A DNA stretch of 64,000 nt from Isoetes taiwanensis (GCA_021234155.1 JAJEKV010000011.1:682001-746000); one strand, 5' to 3'; numbered from the stretch's first letter, positions 11,120 to 21,879 are shown. Numbers and translations: made by a program. Notes: generated by a model from the letters alone, not told the origin.

Positions 11120-11330
11120 CTATGTGGAAAAACTATTCACCTGAATGATAGAATGGCTTGAAGGAAAATGCCATCTGCTCAACACATCTGCAACTTTATT
11201 TGTGCCGTCTGGCGAATACTGGATCTTATCCACTCCAAATCGATGTAAATATTCTGCCCACTTAATTTGACGAGGTGTTGTTGAAGCTTGTGTAAGAAGG
11301 AATTGCATGATCTGCCTATCTCAATGGCCA
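11120..11330 (-). pseudogene. gypsy RNase H C-terminal fragment
   Basis: The minus frame 11308-11120 reads QFLLTQASTTPRQIKWAEYL, then FGVDKIQYSPDGTNKVADVL and SRW. This is the end of a gypsy RNase H domain (the DQQSL...LLTQ...RQ.KW and N.VADALSR motifs). The conserved Asp of NxVADxLSR is present. The remainder of pol lies left, at 9597-9056, after the nested insertion. Nothing of this element is recognised to the right of 11330. Confidence 0.85.
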
Positions 11331-13495
11331 AGATTGACTCTAATCTAAAAGTTCACAATAAAAGCCCTTTTCTAATGCCATATTTAAAAAGGAAAATTGA
11401 AAGCAGATGTCGAGCTTTTTTTTTTAGGGTTATCACAAAACATGGCGATGGCTCATCAAATCATCTAAGGCAAGTGGTGGCAGAGGGCAGCCAGGAGCCA
11501 GAGTATCTTATAGTCTGCTCCGGCCTTCTACCTGCATTAGAATATCTGGCACAACCCTTTTGATCGATTCATTCGATTATTCCGATCTTGTTAAGAAGAT
11601 GAAATCTACTTATTGATTTTAAATTGGATGAATCCTTTAGTTTTTTAGGAGTTGGCTCATTATCAACCTTGAGCTGTTTATATGCTTGAACCATTTTTTG
11701 CCCTAAACATTCTTCAGTTTGATGCAAATGAACTCATTCTTCAGCTTTCGCATTCCTGGGGCTAAAGCATAGTATAGTGTCTCATTTTAGGCCCATTTCC
11801 AACTAATAAAGTAGTTGGAAAATTAGTGGGAAAATTGTACATTGAAATTTCCGAAATTAATGGAAAAAAGAAGGGATGTTTGAAATTTTCAAAATTAACG
11901 GAATGTGGACGAAATAGCAAGAAAGCTGGAATGCGAGGGAAATTTTTGTCGCCGAACCTCTTTATGCCAAACTCCGATGACAAAGCTGGGGTCGTATTAA
12001 GCTTCTCCCCCATTTCGAGGTATTCTTTCCTCAGGCTTTCGTGCATGATCATCATAGATTTCATGTACCTTCATTTTCTTAATCATGTTCTGTCTGTGAC
12101 CTCCGTCTTTCATCAATATTCTTCTCATTTTTATCATGGTTTTCATGACATTGACACTGCTTAAGAATTGATCTGAGAGCTTGCTAATTCGTGTTAGTCA
12201 AATTCGCACATGATCCATAAACCGAAGCCTCTGACCTAATTTGAATTCTTGCAATATGTGTTATTAAATCTAGATTTTTTCATGATCTCGGAACTCCACC
12301 CATTGGACCCTTGGCAAGGCAAAGAATCCATACTTGCATCTATAATCTTATGGCTAGTGAGCTATCCATATAATGGCATAATCTCTTGTAGCCATACTTA
12401 TTTTTTAGCTCTTTCACAAGAGTTGTGTCATTTGCTTATATTTTAGCCATTGCTATTAAATAAAGTGTTTCTTATTATTTGCAAATGATTCGTGTTCTTC
12501 GCCATGATGGTACTTTGGAACAAAACACTCGAAAACAGCATTTCCACTAGTGTTGATGTTGCTTAGAGATTCCATATATTTTACATAACCAGTGGTAGCC
12601 CTGGGCCTCTTCAAGGAATCTTTCCTTTTTTACCATAAGAACATTGGCATTTCCTTGTTAGCAATTTTCTTTTTAGAAACTACGTGCATTTTATGTTTAG
12701 ATAGTCAATGTGATCATATTTCTATTCTATTTTATTTTCTATTCTCTAATGCAAATAAATGCATGATGCAAGTAAATCAGCTTGTGAAATCATGCAAGAG
12801 ATTCAAAACGATGCGATTCCATATTTCAGCAATAGAGATCTAACAGTTAAGCAATTGAATAAATCCGAGGAAAGGCATCTTGATGACAATGGCATGCGGA
12901 GGATGTGCAAGTCTTTTTATAGGTTCAAACTATTGAGGGAAAATAAATCTTTGTGAGCTCTAATATGACATGTAATACTAAGGCAAATGAGCCAATTATG
13001 CAAAAAAGGTACCAGGTGCTTTTATTTCAAATCTAATTTCTGAACTATTGAGGTTTAGAGAAAGAGTTCAAATATTATTTTTAGTTCCAATTGGTTTGTC
13101 TTTAGCTATAGGGGTTAATTTTTAGATTTAGTTGTACAAGGTACAGTTGCAAGTTCTAAAATAAATTTGAAGTTGTAGTTGTACTGCTAGTTAGAAGCAT
13201 GTAGTTGTGAATTGCAACTAGCTTAGTCACATTTTGTAGTTGGTATTTACATTTATATTCGTCAGTTAATTGCAGCCAGTTAGTTGCAACCATAGTTGCT
13301 AGTTGTAGGTGACCCATGTTGCTACTTACAAAAGTGTGTCATACACAGTTACAACCATAGTACAGCATTTGTAGCTTGTACTTCATATTTGCAAGTTCCA
13401 TTGACATGGTTAGACAAGTCTTTAATATATCCAAATATCATACTAGTAAACGTGTGCCCGGCATTGCCGCACATAAGTCGAGGTTTGTCTTAATC
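11331..13495. other. AT-rich stretch, no gene seen
   Basis: No recognisable domain, RNA gene or transposon end was found. From about 13100 to 13340 the words AGTTGTA/AGTTGCA recur many times on both strands, including short hairpins such as TAGTTG-loop-CAACTA, a low-complexity tract without clear period. Confidence 0.4.
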
Positions 13496-13610
<115 letters not shown>

Positions 13611-14473
13611 CCGCCCCATGTATAAAAGTTTTGTTGATCAACCTCTAGACATCCCATCACAACAAAATGTTCCAAGAAACTCCAAATGCATTGACGGGCC
13701 AGATGTAAGCTCATTCTTCATGTTGACATGGCAGAGAGGATCCTTGTGCTGTGCCTCTAAGTGGCCAACTTAAATGTGCAGGTAGCTTACTCAAAGACTT
13801 TGATGTTTGCCCCACCATCAACTGATTATTTCCTTCTATGCTTATTTCATAGCAATAGAATATCTTACACATTCAAACTTCAAAGAATATGCATGTGCAC
13901 ACAATAGTTATGTAAAAGTGGTATGACATATCTCTAATACGAATATAATGAAGATGTCATTCACTAAAACCACACCTAAGATATTTTCTCGTCCTACAAA
14001 TACAGCCTGCATACATGTTGATCAGAGATTTGGTACCATTAGGGCACATGCTTGTGTAGAGTAAAATGCCCATAAAGCTCATCATTTCAAGTCCAAAGTC
14101 ACGGAGAGCTGAGAGGTGTCATACTCTCGAAGCTCAGCTACAACAACATGCCCGCTTATATAATCTATCAAAAACATCAATTCTTGGCCTGATAATGTCT
14201 TATCCAGACAAGACAACTTAGAATGCTTAGCCATGATATAGAATATGCAAATGGGACCTACAAATATATGTGACATGTCTCATGAGAAAGAACCTATTTT
14301 TGTCAACATGACCAAACCACAGAAAGATAAAAGAAAACATTTATGAACCAACAATAGCAAATGAATGATAAAAGATGGAAACATGCAAACAAGGATTTAA
14401 AGAACATGATACAATTTCTAGCAGCAAACAATATATAGGAAATGAAAATTAAATAACCACCCATGTGTGGCCG
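13611..14473. other. AT-rich stretch, no gene seen
   Basis: No defensible feature lies between the GAT array and the tail of the LINE that begins at 14474. Confidence 0.4.
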
Positions 14474-14513
14474 AAAGCAAGAATAAGAATAAGAATAAGA
14501 ATAGTTTTTTATC

Positions 14514-14542
14514 GTCCACTGAGACTAGTCGGCCTATGGGAC
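14514..14542 (-). other. LINE 5 3'-end two-stem hairpin
   Basis: On the plus strand GTCC (14514-14517) pairs with GGAC (14539-14542), and inside them AGACT faces GGCCT (four of five pairs counting wobble). It lies immediately before the tail, where LINEs 1-4 have their hairpins, and the outer stem is GTCC/GGAC here against GTCT/AGAC in the others. Confidence 0.55.
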
Positions 14543-14561
14543 CCAGAAGGAGCGCAGCAAA

Positions 14562-14632
14562 CTTATTACTGTCCGGGTTAAAAAACCCCCGCCCCGAAGG
14601 GTTTTCGAGGGAAAAACCGTGGCAGTAATAAG
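14562..14632 (-). other. Structured element, copy 1, in the LINE 5 3' UTR
   Basis: Outer arms CTTATTACTG (14562-14571) and CAGTAATAAG (14623-14632) are perfect inverted repeats. The core carries a GGTT/AACC pairing, an AAAACCC/GGGTTTT pairing, CGAGGG, and on the minus strand the hairpin CCC-TTCG-GGG. Copy 2 at 18309-18385 has the same core but different arms that still pair. See the finding for the comparison. Strand is given as minus because it is the LINE sense strand and because the loops there are stable tetraloop types. Confidence 0.7.
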
Positions 14633-14688
14633 AATGTTGTCAAACTGTACAAGTATACATCATCATGAAATAAATGTATATGTACATG

Positions 14689-15705
14689 TCAAGCGCGTGC
14701 CCGAGGACATAGCTGATCTCGCATGTCCGTGACCTCCTGAAGGCATGATCCTAGCACCCGTACGGATGCCGTGCTCAATGTCACATGTAGCAGCTGGCCA
14801 GGCCTGACCAACTCAGCATAGCGCATCCGGATTTGATCATATGCTGGGCAAGTTTGAAAGGTATGAGATTCATCCTCAATGACTCCCATTTGGCAGCATT
14901 GACAGAGCCTGTCCTGACGTGGCTCACCAATCCATCTGCCTATCTCAATTCGAAGATGATGTGCCCCTGTGCGAATGGAGGCAATGAGTCTGCGTCTTTT
15001 CATGGGCAAGTGGGTGCGCAGGTAGCATTGTGGGCCTCGTTCCAATGTGGGATTTATGTGGCGCTGGTAGTGTGCTGTCTTGACCTGTTCAAGGGCGCTG
15101 GCATCCCAAAGCTTGCTGATGAAGCAAGCGTCAAGATATTGCCTCAAGCTATGGCGATCTGCCTCTGTTTGCACATGTATGCACCTGTGCTCCTGCACAT
15201 TCCATCTAGCCATCCATTGAGCTCTCTTTTCCTTCCAGCAGGCCTTGAGGCGTTGCGGCCCCATTGCCATGATATAAGCTAGTTTAGGGAGACGAGCATC
15301 GTCCATGTTGACCACCTTCTGAAAATAGACAATATGGCGATCAAGAGCCGCCCTCTGAAGAGGCAAGAATCCTGTCTCCTGCAGTAGAATTTGATATGGG
15401 ACTGTGGACTTCACCCCTAGTGCTCGTACCAAGAAGGCTTTTTGCACCTGCTCCAAGTCATTCCAAGTAGCGAGGGATACTACTGGGCCCCATACTTCAA
15501 CCCCATATAAAAGGACAGGCTCCACTAAGACCTTGAACAGGTGTGACTGATGGGTCCAATCATACAACTCCGCTCTATGACTATTGTTTTGCATTGCATA
15601 TAGTGCTTTCCAGCCCGCCGTAACTCGTAGCCGTATGGATGTGTCCCAGTGCATAGTAGAAGGAAACTCCACTCCCAAATATTTGTATGTGGATGCTACT
15701 TCCAC
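14689..15705 (-). pseudogene. LINE 5 RT thumb and C-terminal zinc domain
   Basis: The 338-residue frame begins in the RT thumb (YKYLGVEFPSTMHWDTSIRL), continues with the conserved LVEPVLLYGVEVWGP, and ends in the C-terminal region shared by all LINEs here: MKRRRLIASIRTGAHHLRIE followed by a CCHC-type zinc motif CQCCQMGVIEDESHTFQTC. It is open for over 1 kb, so the decay of this copy is uneven. The C-terminal zinc domain is thought to help bind template RNA or target DNA in related elements. Confidence 0.9.
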
Positions 15706-16089
15706 ATTCTGCCCCTCGATGGCGAAGGAGGGATCCTCTACTGTCGTGAAGATGATATGAAAACCACCTTAGTCTTGGCCAAGTTGACGCCAATATCGTT
15801 AAACTTGACAAAATGTGTCCAGGGCATCGAGATGTCGTTGCATGTCTGCTGGTGTGTAAGCTAGGAGGTCCACATATTAATTGCTTGATGATTTGATAGA
15901 GAAGGTGAGCCCCATCACCCCCATTATCAGCAAGCCAGCTCTCCAATTGATCAATGTAAAGCCCAAACAATGTTGGGGAGAGAGGGCATCCTTGACGAAC
16001 CCCGATACTACTATCAAATGGTTGACTTGTCGGCTGCAACCGACCCGAGCATCTTTCATATAGCTCGCATTAATCGCATTCTCGCAAAT
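15706..16089 (-). pseudogene. LINE 5 RT catalytic core, broken
   Basis: The frame 16039-15860 reads SIGVRQGCPLSPTLFGLYID, the block B of RT. The YxDD box follows only after a one-base frame change and reads YVDLLAY, meaning the second catalytic Asp codon has been deleted. Further frame changes follow (TPADMQRHLDAL). This region alone shows the RT is dead. Confidence 0.85.
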
Positions 16090-17100
16090 CTACTGAAACC
16101 CCGGTATGTCGCATCTTGCCCATAGTTTTTCCCGAGGCACAGTGTCAAATGCCTTCGCAAAAGCCACGAAGCAACAATATAGATCCTGACGGCGGTTCCT
16201 AATGTCTTCAACCAGAGCTCGCAATGTGAAGATGTGGTCAATGGTTGAGTGTCGGGGTCTGAATCCTGCCTGGGTGAGGGCCCGTATCTCTGCTGCCTCT
16301 GCCCAGCCTGTCAACTGCTGCTCGAGAATCCCAGCAAGCAATTTTGCAAACACCGAACTGACCATGATTGTTCGGTAATTGGTTGGGCAGTGCGGGTCAC
16401 CTGCCTTATAGATGGGAACAACTCTGCTATTGGTCCACTGCAGTGGGAAGCCTTCCTGTAATGCCTTGTTGAACAAGGCGGTCAGCACTGGTATTATGGA
16501 CGGCCCTGCCCACTTAAGCAATTCTGCCTGCATGCCATCTAGGTCCGGGGCTTTCCCATTGGCAAGACGCTGTAAGCCTTGTTCCACGTCCGAATCTGTG
16601 ATTTCCAGCACTGGGCCTTCTTGCAGGGGTAATGCTGTATGTGCACCCTGAGGATCGTATAGCTGTTGCAAGTATTGCCTCCACTGCTCGGGAGTGATGT
16701 TCCCTGTGGGCTGTACTGGCTTTCTAAGAACCCTTCGCCAGAAGGTCCTGGGGTGACGTTCCAGGAGATAAAACATTTCCCTTTGATGCGCTGCAATGTA
16801 CCTGGCTTTCTTAGCTTTAAGGAAGACGCGGTACTGTCTGACTGCATGTGGGCGTAAAGCAGGGTCTGTGACTTGGCGGAGCCAGCGTTTATGTTCCTTG
16901 CACTCTGCATCAAACCATTGATTACGTGGGAAGGTTGTGTTCCTGGAGGTCTGTCGCGGGCGGCTTATCCCAAAGCATCTCTCCGCCGCAGTCCTAAGCA
17001 CATCAGTCAGCCGGCCTGTCTGTTGCTCTAGTGTAGGATATTGCAAAATTTCTGCCAGGTCATCTATAAGCATCTCGGCATAAGCCATTTCTATAAGAAC
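16090..17100 (-). pseudogene. LINE 5 linker and N-terminal RT
   Basis: The frame opens with a linker rich in basic residues (FRNQWFDAECKEHKRWL-type motif with KAKKARYIAAHQRE), followed by LQRLANGKAPDLDGMQAELL, SRVVPIYKAGDPHCPTNYRT, QAGFRPRHSTIDHIFTLRAL and CCFVAFAKAFDTVPREKLW, which are RT blocks 0-4 of non-LTR elements. The block A aspartate (usually FxDFxKAFD) is replaced by FVAFAKAFD: the first Asp is lost, the second is kept. The frame is lost at 16090. The product would have copied the element RNA at the nicked target. Confidence 0.9.
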
Positions 17101-17555
17101 GATGGAAGATATAATGTCTACGCTTATCCAAATGGCCAAAAATAACTCCATGATTTAATGAATGCCACAAAGGTTGCACAACCAAGATTCACTTGGCCTA
17201 TGTGGACAAAAGATAAAATGATTCATGTTTGTGTTCCTGCACCTATGTTGAATAATCTGGCAACTTCTGTCAAAAGCATGTTAATCTGGATCATCCGACC
17301 CCCAAATCTACGCTTACTACCACGTTTCTTTTATGCAAAATCTGGAATTTCAAATACTGCATTAGGAAACGCCGCAAATTATGATGCTTGAATTATACAT
17401 CTAACATACATCCCTAGCTTTCATATATAATAATTAAAGCTATCAAGCTAAAATCATTCAAGCTATGGATCTTTCCCTTCAAAGAAACACAATAAAAATA
17501 TGCTTCATTTAACTTATAGAAAAAAAATCTAAACCTTGCCATGGATAATAGAATA

Positions 17556-17597
17556 GAATGCCACGGTTCTATTGCAATAGCAATAGAACCGACATTC
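17556..17597. repeat. Perfect hairpin, 12-bp stem with flanking pairs
   Basis: CGGTTCTATTGC (17564-17575), loop AATA, GCAATAGAACCG (17580-17591), flanked by GAATG/CATTC with a small internal loop. The stem is perfect, which is unlikely by chance. It could be a small inverted-repeat element or a hairpin RNA; nothing else supports either. Confidence 0.75.
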
Positions 17598-18308
17598 CTT
17601 GGATGGGGACGCCCTACCTTGCATCTCCTATTTATATCGCCTCCTTCCTCATTTCTAGTCATCGGCGTTCTCTTGAGTTCATTTCCATTCTCCTCATTTC
17701 TGGCTCTACAAGTCTCTTTCATTCCTTCTCGAATTTCTCCTACCAGCAGCAACTCAACTGGACCTTTTTCTACCAATGGCATGCTTTCAATCCATTGCAG
17801 GGTTTGCATAATTTTGATATGGTGGGAGGTTTTGGCATGCTCTGGCCCTAGTTTGCACTTCAAACTAACGGTCGCTTAGTTGCTTGTTGGATTTTTATTT
17901 CGTTGGTTGGAGTTTTTCTTCTTAAGGTTCTGCTCTAGGTAGGTTAATTACTTGTTTGTTTTGAATTCACTCATGATTTAATTTGCATGTTTTCATCTTG
18001 CTTTTCCAAATCGTCTGGATCCTCTTGGCATAGATTTTTCCCTTGTATTGTGTCAGAGTTTTGTCCGTTCAATGGATCTCCTGAACTCTGCATGTTTATT
18101 ATTTTTCACTCTGATCCAGTTCGGCTGTGCCATAGCCGAATCCAGTTTCCAGCCCATGCTGGCCCCCTTTTACCTCTTTTATGTATCATTCTGGGAAGGG
18201 ACTCGCAAGAGACACAAAACCGGCTGAAAGAGGGGATAGTCGACCATAGGAACAATATCGGACTACCCCCTAAAAAAGAAATGTGCCAAGGCAAAATAAA
18301 AGGGTAAT
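17598..18308. other. Pyrimidine-rich non-coding stretch
   Basis: From 17600 to 17800 the plus strand is CT-rich with a TATTTATA word at 17626, resembling a promoter and leader, but no ORF or convincing exon follows. I see nothing else to support a gene. Confidence 0.3.
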
Positions 18309-18385
18309 GGCGACAACTTCTCATCGGGATAAAAAACCCCGCCCTTTCGGGTTTTCGAGGAAAACCCTAATGAGAAATGGTCGCC
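18309..18385 (-). other. Structured element, copy 2
   Basis: Outer arms GGCGAC (18309-18314) and GTCGCC (18380-18385), then TTCTCAT (18318-18324) with ATGAGAA (18370-18376), then GGG with CCC. The core shares with copy 1 the string AAAAAACCCC GCCC and GGGTTTTCGAGG (plus strand). On the minus strand the small hairpin is CCC-GAAA-GGG where copy 1 has CCC-TTCG-GGG. Arms are unrelated in sequence to those of copy 1. The element is embedded in non-coding DNA. Confidence 0.7.
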
Positions 18386-18399
18386 AACAACCTTAAATG

Positions 18400-18575
18400 T
18401 GTTGCCTGGAGAACGGAGAGAAATGAGTTGATGGCGAACGCAAAATAGAGCACGACCCCAGCAAACGGCGAAAGCGCCCTCCGAATGTGTCCATGGAGAA
18501 CCGAAGGAGAGGGGTGATGGCGAACAGAAATAGAGCAGGACCCCAGCAGACGACGGAAAAACGGAAATCCTCGCA
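18400..18575. repeat. Degenerate ~88-bp direct duplication
   Basis: The strings GATGGCGAAC..AAATAGAGCA and GACCCCAGCA recur about 88 bp apart (18430-18480 and 18515-18565), with GTGT..TGGAGAAC..G ahead of each. The copies differ by small indels. It lies directly beside structured element copy 2. Confidence 0.6.
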
Positions 18576-18680
18576 AGCAATACCAACAAAACTCCCAAAA
18601 GAACAATCGTAAATGGTCGAGAAAACAAACAACACAAGCTGCCAAGAAGGAAAAAAAAAAAAAACATAAAAAAAAAAGAT

Positions 18681-18825
18681 AGCATCACCCAAATGGGTGG
18701 AGAACCATTAGGTAAAAATATGCATCACCCTCGAGGTGGAAATAAACAGCATAAAGCATCACCCAGCGGGTGGAGAACCATTATGTAAAAATATGCATCA
18801 CCCTCGAGGTGGAAATAGGTGGAGA
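18681..18825. repeat. 74-bp tandem repeat of short hairpins
   Basis: Two units start at 18681 and 18755. Each contains CACCC-loop-GGGTG followed by GGAGAACCATTA and then CACCCTCGAGGTGGAAATA. The first hairpin has loop AAAT in one unit and AGC in the other, while the arms are kept. A third partial unit (GGTGGAGAAC) follows at 18818. Confidence 0.75.
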
Positions 18826-18996
18826 ACAACAAAGAGGCATGAACAACAAAAAATACAAATGAAAAAGACTCATGCGCCACCGTCAGCAGGGCGGGAAGGG
18901 AGGAAAGCCACGAGAGGAGAAGAAGAGTCTGCCGTGAGAAGACGCCGATAACCGAGCCAAAACGGAAAAGGCCTAATATACATACACTAGGTACTC

Positions 18997-19078
18997 GTCC
19001 TTCCGGACAAAATCCGATCCGGACATGGCTATTCAAAGGATAAAGATAATGGGATTCTATATAAGGACATCCTTATAT
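18997..19078. repeat. Two short perfect hairpins
   Basis: GTCC-TTCC-GGAC at 18997-19008, and ATATAAGGA-CA-TCCTTATAT at 19059-19078, a 9-bp perfect stem with a 2-base loop. They continue the series of hairpins seen from 18.3 kb. Confidence 0.6.
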
Positions 19079-19327
19079 TGAGATATTATATGGTACCCAA
19101 GACACAAAACCGACACCGACTACCAAAGGACTTCCTCAACTAAAAACCGCCTAGTCGCAGAGAAAGGAGAGGAACAAAAAGAGGGGGTCCGGACGAGTAT
19201 CGATGAGATGAAAGGAACCGTAGAAAATAGGCGCAAGGATAGTGACGGGCATGGAAGGAAGGCAAGCGCCGGGGGAGAAAGGAAACCGTGATCCGGCGAG
19301 TCCGGTTCAAAGCGAGACGAAGCTACA

Positions 19328-19690
19328 TGTTGACGACGAGAACCAGCAATAGCCAGTGAGCCGGGGGGAGAAACGGGTGAAGAAGAAGAGCCGGAAGCAC
19401 CAAGCACGACGATATCACCAATGACCTGAAAAAGAAAAGGACATTAGAGAAAAAACAATGAAAAGAAAAGCACGCCGCCACGACGACAAATCTAAGGAAG
19501 CGCCCCGGCTGGATGGCATCAGCGCAATGACCTGAAAAAAGGAAGGACATTAGAGAACAAAAACAATGAAAAGAAAGGGACGCCGCGACGATGACGAATC
19601 GAAGGAAGCGCCCTGGCATGCCAACGAGAACAGCAACAAGGCGATGACAAAACAAACCACGTTAATACGTACAATGCACATATGATAGGA
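19328..19690. repeat. Dispersed duplication, copy A
   Basis: This purine-rich stretch matches 20304-20605: both read GACGACGAGAACCAGCA near the start, GACCTGAAAAA..GGACATTAGAGAA in the middle, and CACGTTAAT/CATGTTAATGCA at the end. Copy A itself holds the middle module twice (19430 and 19530). No protein is recognised in any frame. Confidence 0.7.
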
Positions 19691-19698
19691 ATGCAAAT

Positions 19699-19797
19699 CA
19701 CGGACTTATGTCCGTGGATAGTTGTCTTATTTGAATACAGATTACGGACCGAAGTTTGTGAATGTGGCTACGGACTGAAGTCCGTGAATGTGGCTAT
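19699..19797. repeat. Hairpins built on CGGAC..GTCCG
   Basis: CACGGAC-TTAT-GTCCGTG at 19699-19716 and ACGGACT-GA-AGTCCGT at 19770-19785 are perfect hairpins with the same stem and different loops. Between them a 29-bp direct repeat (TACGGACYGAAGTYYGTGAA) appears twice, the first copy having lost pairing. Confidence 0.75.
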
Positions 19798-20303
19798 GAT
19801 TCCTTCCGAACCTGTGGCCAATATCTAGATGGAGATAAGTCAACAAAGGAACCCTTCAACATGGATCCACAAAAAAACAATAACGATAAATAAGAAGGAA
19901 AAATAACAAGTAACTGAGAGAATAAGGCAAAGAGGAAAAAACCTACGCATAGGAATGTAAAAATGCATAGACATAAAGATCGGACGAGAGGTTGAGTAGA
20001 GACGCACACCACGTAGCGAGCGTGAGAAGACGAGGACCGCCAGGAGCCGTCATGCCAATTGAGGGCAAGGGGCTCCGAGATGCGCAAAAAAGCGGCAAAG
20101 GAAAATACGACGAGAGCAGCGCGGGCCAGAGAGGAAAAAGAAACCGCGGGATGCGCGAAGTGGAGAACAAAAGAGCGTACATGCTGAGGCACGAGAGGAA
20201 AAAAGGTACGAGGGGGACGAGCCTGACGAGAGGTAGACTGACGAGCCAAAGAGGATAAAGGGAAAATGGCGAGAGAGGGAAGTTGAAAATTTGATGAAAT
20301 TCG

Positions 20304-20605
20304 CGATGACGACGAGAACCAGCAGCACGAGCGAGCCGTGGGGGAGAAAGCGAAGCGGAGGGAGAAGAGCTAGAAGTGCTCGCAATAGACGGCATCAGCT
20401 CAGTGACCTGAAAAAAGGAAGGACATTAGAGAACAAAAACAATGGAAAGAAAAGCACGCCAGCTACGAGACGAAGAAAAAGGTCGCCCCCATAAAACAAG
20501 CCCTCCACGATGACGAGTCGAAGAAGACACCCCAGCAGGCGAACGAGAAGGACAACAACGAGAAGAAAAGAAAACCATGTTAATGCAGACAAGGTAAAAA
20601 TGCAG
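20304..20605. repeat. Dispersed duplication, copy B
   Basis: Second copy of the 19328-19690 stretch, about 980 bp away in the same orientation. The shared GTGACCTGAAAAAAGGAAGG module is almost identical between copies, while the flanking parts differ by small indels. The pair looks like a local duplication of an unclassified repeat. Confidence 0.7.
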
Positions 20606-20659
20606 CCGGTAGCAAGACAAGGCTCCAAGGAGGAATAAGATAAAGAAGAAAACTTATCG

Positions 20660-21780
20660 TAAGAAAGTGTGGAAGCGGCATACACTGGGCATAGGGCAGA
20701 CAAAATACGCCGCAGAGATCTTGTTTTTGCGGTCTGCCTTCATTTTAGTTCCTATGCATCTTGTTCGACATGATCTAGGTTGTAGCTTGTATTGCTTCAA
20801 GGCTTCTCAATTGATTTTTGGCATATCAGGCCCACTGGGGTTTGCTCTGGCTAATCATCTTCTGAAGCAATCTTGCCGTGCTAGGTGTTTTTTCGTCGAT
20901 TTGTATGCTCACAGACTTATGGATATTCATTTGGCATGTTTCTGGGTTCTTCTTAGCTTCTCTAATTTCTTCCTGGAGTGTTTTTTATTTTGAACCCACA
21001 GCCAGGAGTGCCGTCCCAGTCGATCTATGGATGTACTCCATCTTGGAGCAGATCAATGGCTGATTTTTTTTTACCGTGGATCCAGCTAGTTGCAGATTTA
21101 CTCGAATCGAATGGGGCAGTTTTGTGGCTTGCTGCATAAGTTTCAAGCAACTATCGATTGGAGGATTTCGACCTTTGAAGATTCATGGGATTCGCTCTGA
21201 CTGATGGTGGCCAGGTTTGATCTGATTCTTGTTTGGTTCAATTTCAATTAGTTGATTCTGTGTGGCTGAGTAATTGCTAGCCCGGGTAGTTCCTATCCCC
21301 TGCCATGTTTGCCTGACAGCATTCGTTTTCTTTGCCCTATTGCCTCAGCCTACCCAGATCTATCTTCTGCCTTGTTTTCTTCATTTGATTCTGGCTTTTT
21401 TCTTTCTCTGAAATCCAACGCCTTACAGCCTTCCACCTTCTGTCGCCGCCTCTGGTTCTGTGGAAGGCATCTGCCTTGCGTGGCAGGGCCACGTGGCAGC
21501 ACCATTTACAGCCCGGATCATCCGGAAGCAGCCCGCAGTTCCTGCTACGATGATAACATGTGCCATCGCTGGTGAGCCCTAGTATTCTGGTGCTCACTCT
21601 TTGTTTCTACGTTTTTAACCTTCAAGGGTTATTTCATGATTTTTTATCTCTGAATTATTAAATATTCCTAACCCTTGGCATTTTAATTGGTTATATTTTA
21701 TTGCTCCCTAGTCCAGACTGCCCCACAACGTTTCCTTGTCTTGTAGTAGATTGACTAGTCATTAGTACCTACAGTTGTTG
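20660..21780. other. Stretch without a supported gene
   Basis: No domain is recognised. One interval, 21430-21570, is bounded by CTTACAG and CTG|GTGAGC and is open in two frames, so it could be an exon, but neither frame resembles a known protein. Confidence 0.3.
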
Positions 21781-21879
21781 TTTGTTGCCCCTTGAAGTGG
21801 CAACATGAAGAAGAGATGAAGATATGAAGAAAATTCTAAGTATTGGAGGAGCTATTAAGGAAGAGTATCAGGCTGAAAG

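Larger units (their letters stand above)
14474..17100 (-). mobile_element. LINE 5, 5'-truncated non-LTR retrotransposon
   Basis: Minus strand: linker and RT (about 17100-15850), thumb and C-terminal zinc region (15705-14689), 3' UTR with two structured elements (14632-14562 and 14542-14514) and a (TTCTTA)n tail at 14502-14474. The endonuclease and ORF1 are absent, so the copy is 5'-truncated near 17100. It is related to LINEs 1-4 at 46.8-60.6 kb by domain order, C-terminal zinc motif and the 3' hairpin, but its tail repeat differs and its proteins are clearly diverged. Confidence 0.88.

Noticed and set aside
14463-17140. Target site duplication TTTYGGCCA around LINE 5
   Set aside because: TTTCGGCCA lies beyond the tail and TTTTGGCCA about 35 bp before the apparent 5' end, but the distance and one mismatch make chance likely.
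14562-18385. Twister or hammerhead ribozyme
   Set aside because: The plus strand has a TAA opposite GAGG(G) with a pseudoknot-capable loop, which recalls twister, but the expected second stem and conserved hair-loop are missing. The hammerhead core CTGATGA...GAAA is absent. Kept only as an unclassified structured element.
18106-20703. Overlapping minus-strand frames rich in Phe, Leu and Ser
   Set aside because: They arise from purine-rich plus-strand repeats, have no domains, and several overlap in all three frames.
21430-21574. Exon-like interval between CTTACAG and CTG|GTGAGC
   Set aside because: Two frames are open, neither is recognisable, and no partner exon was found.
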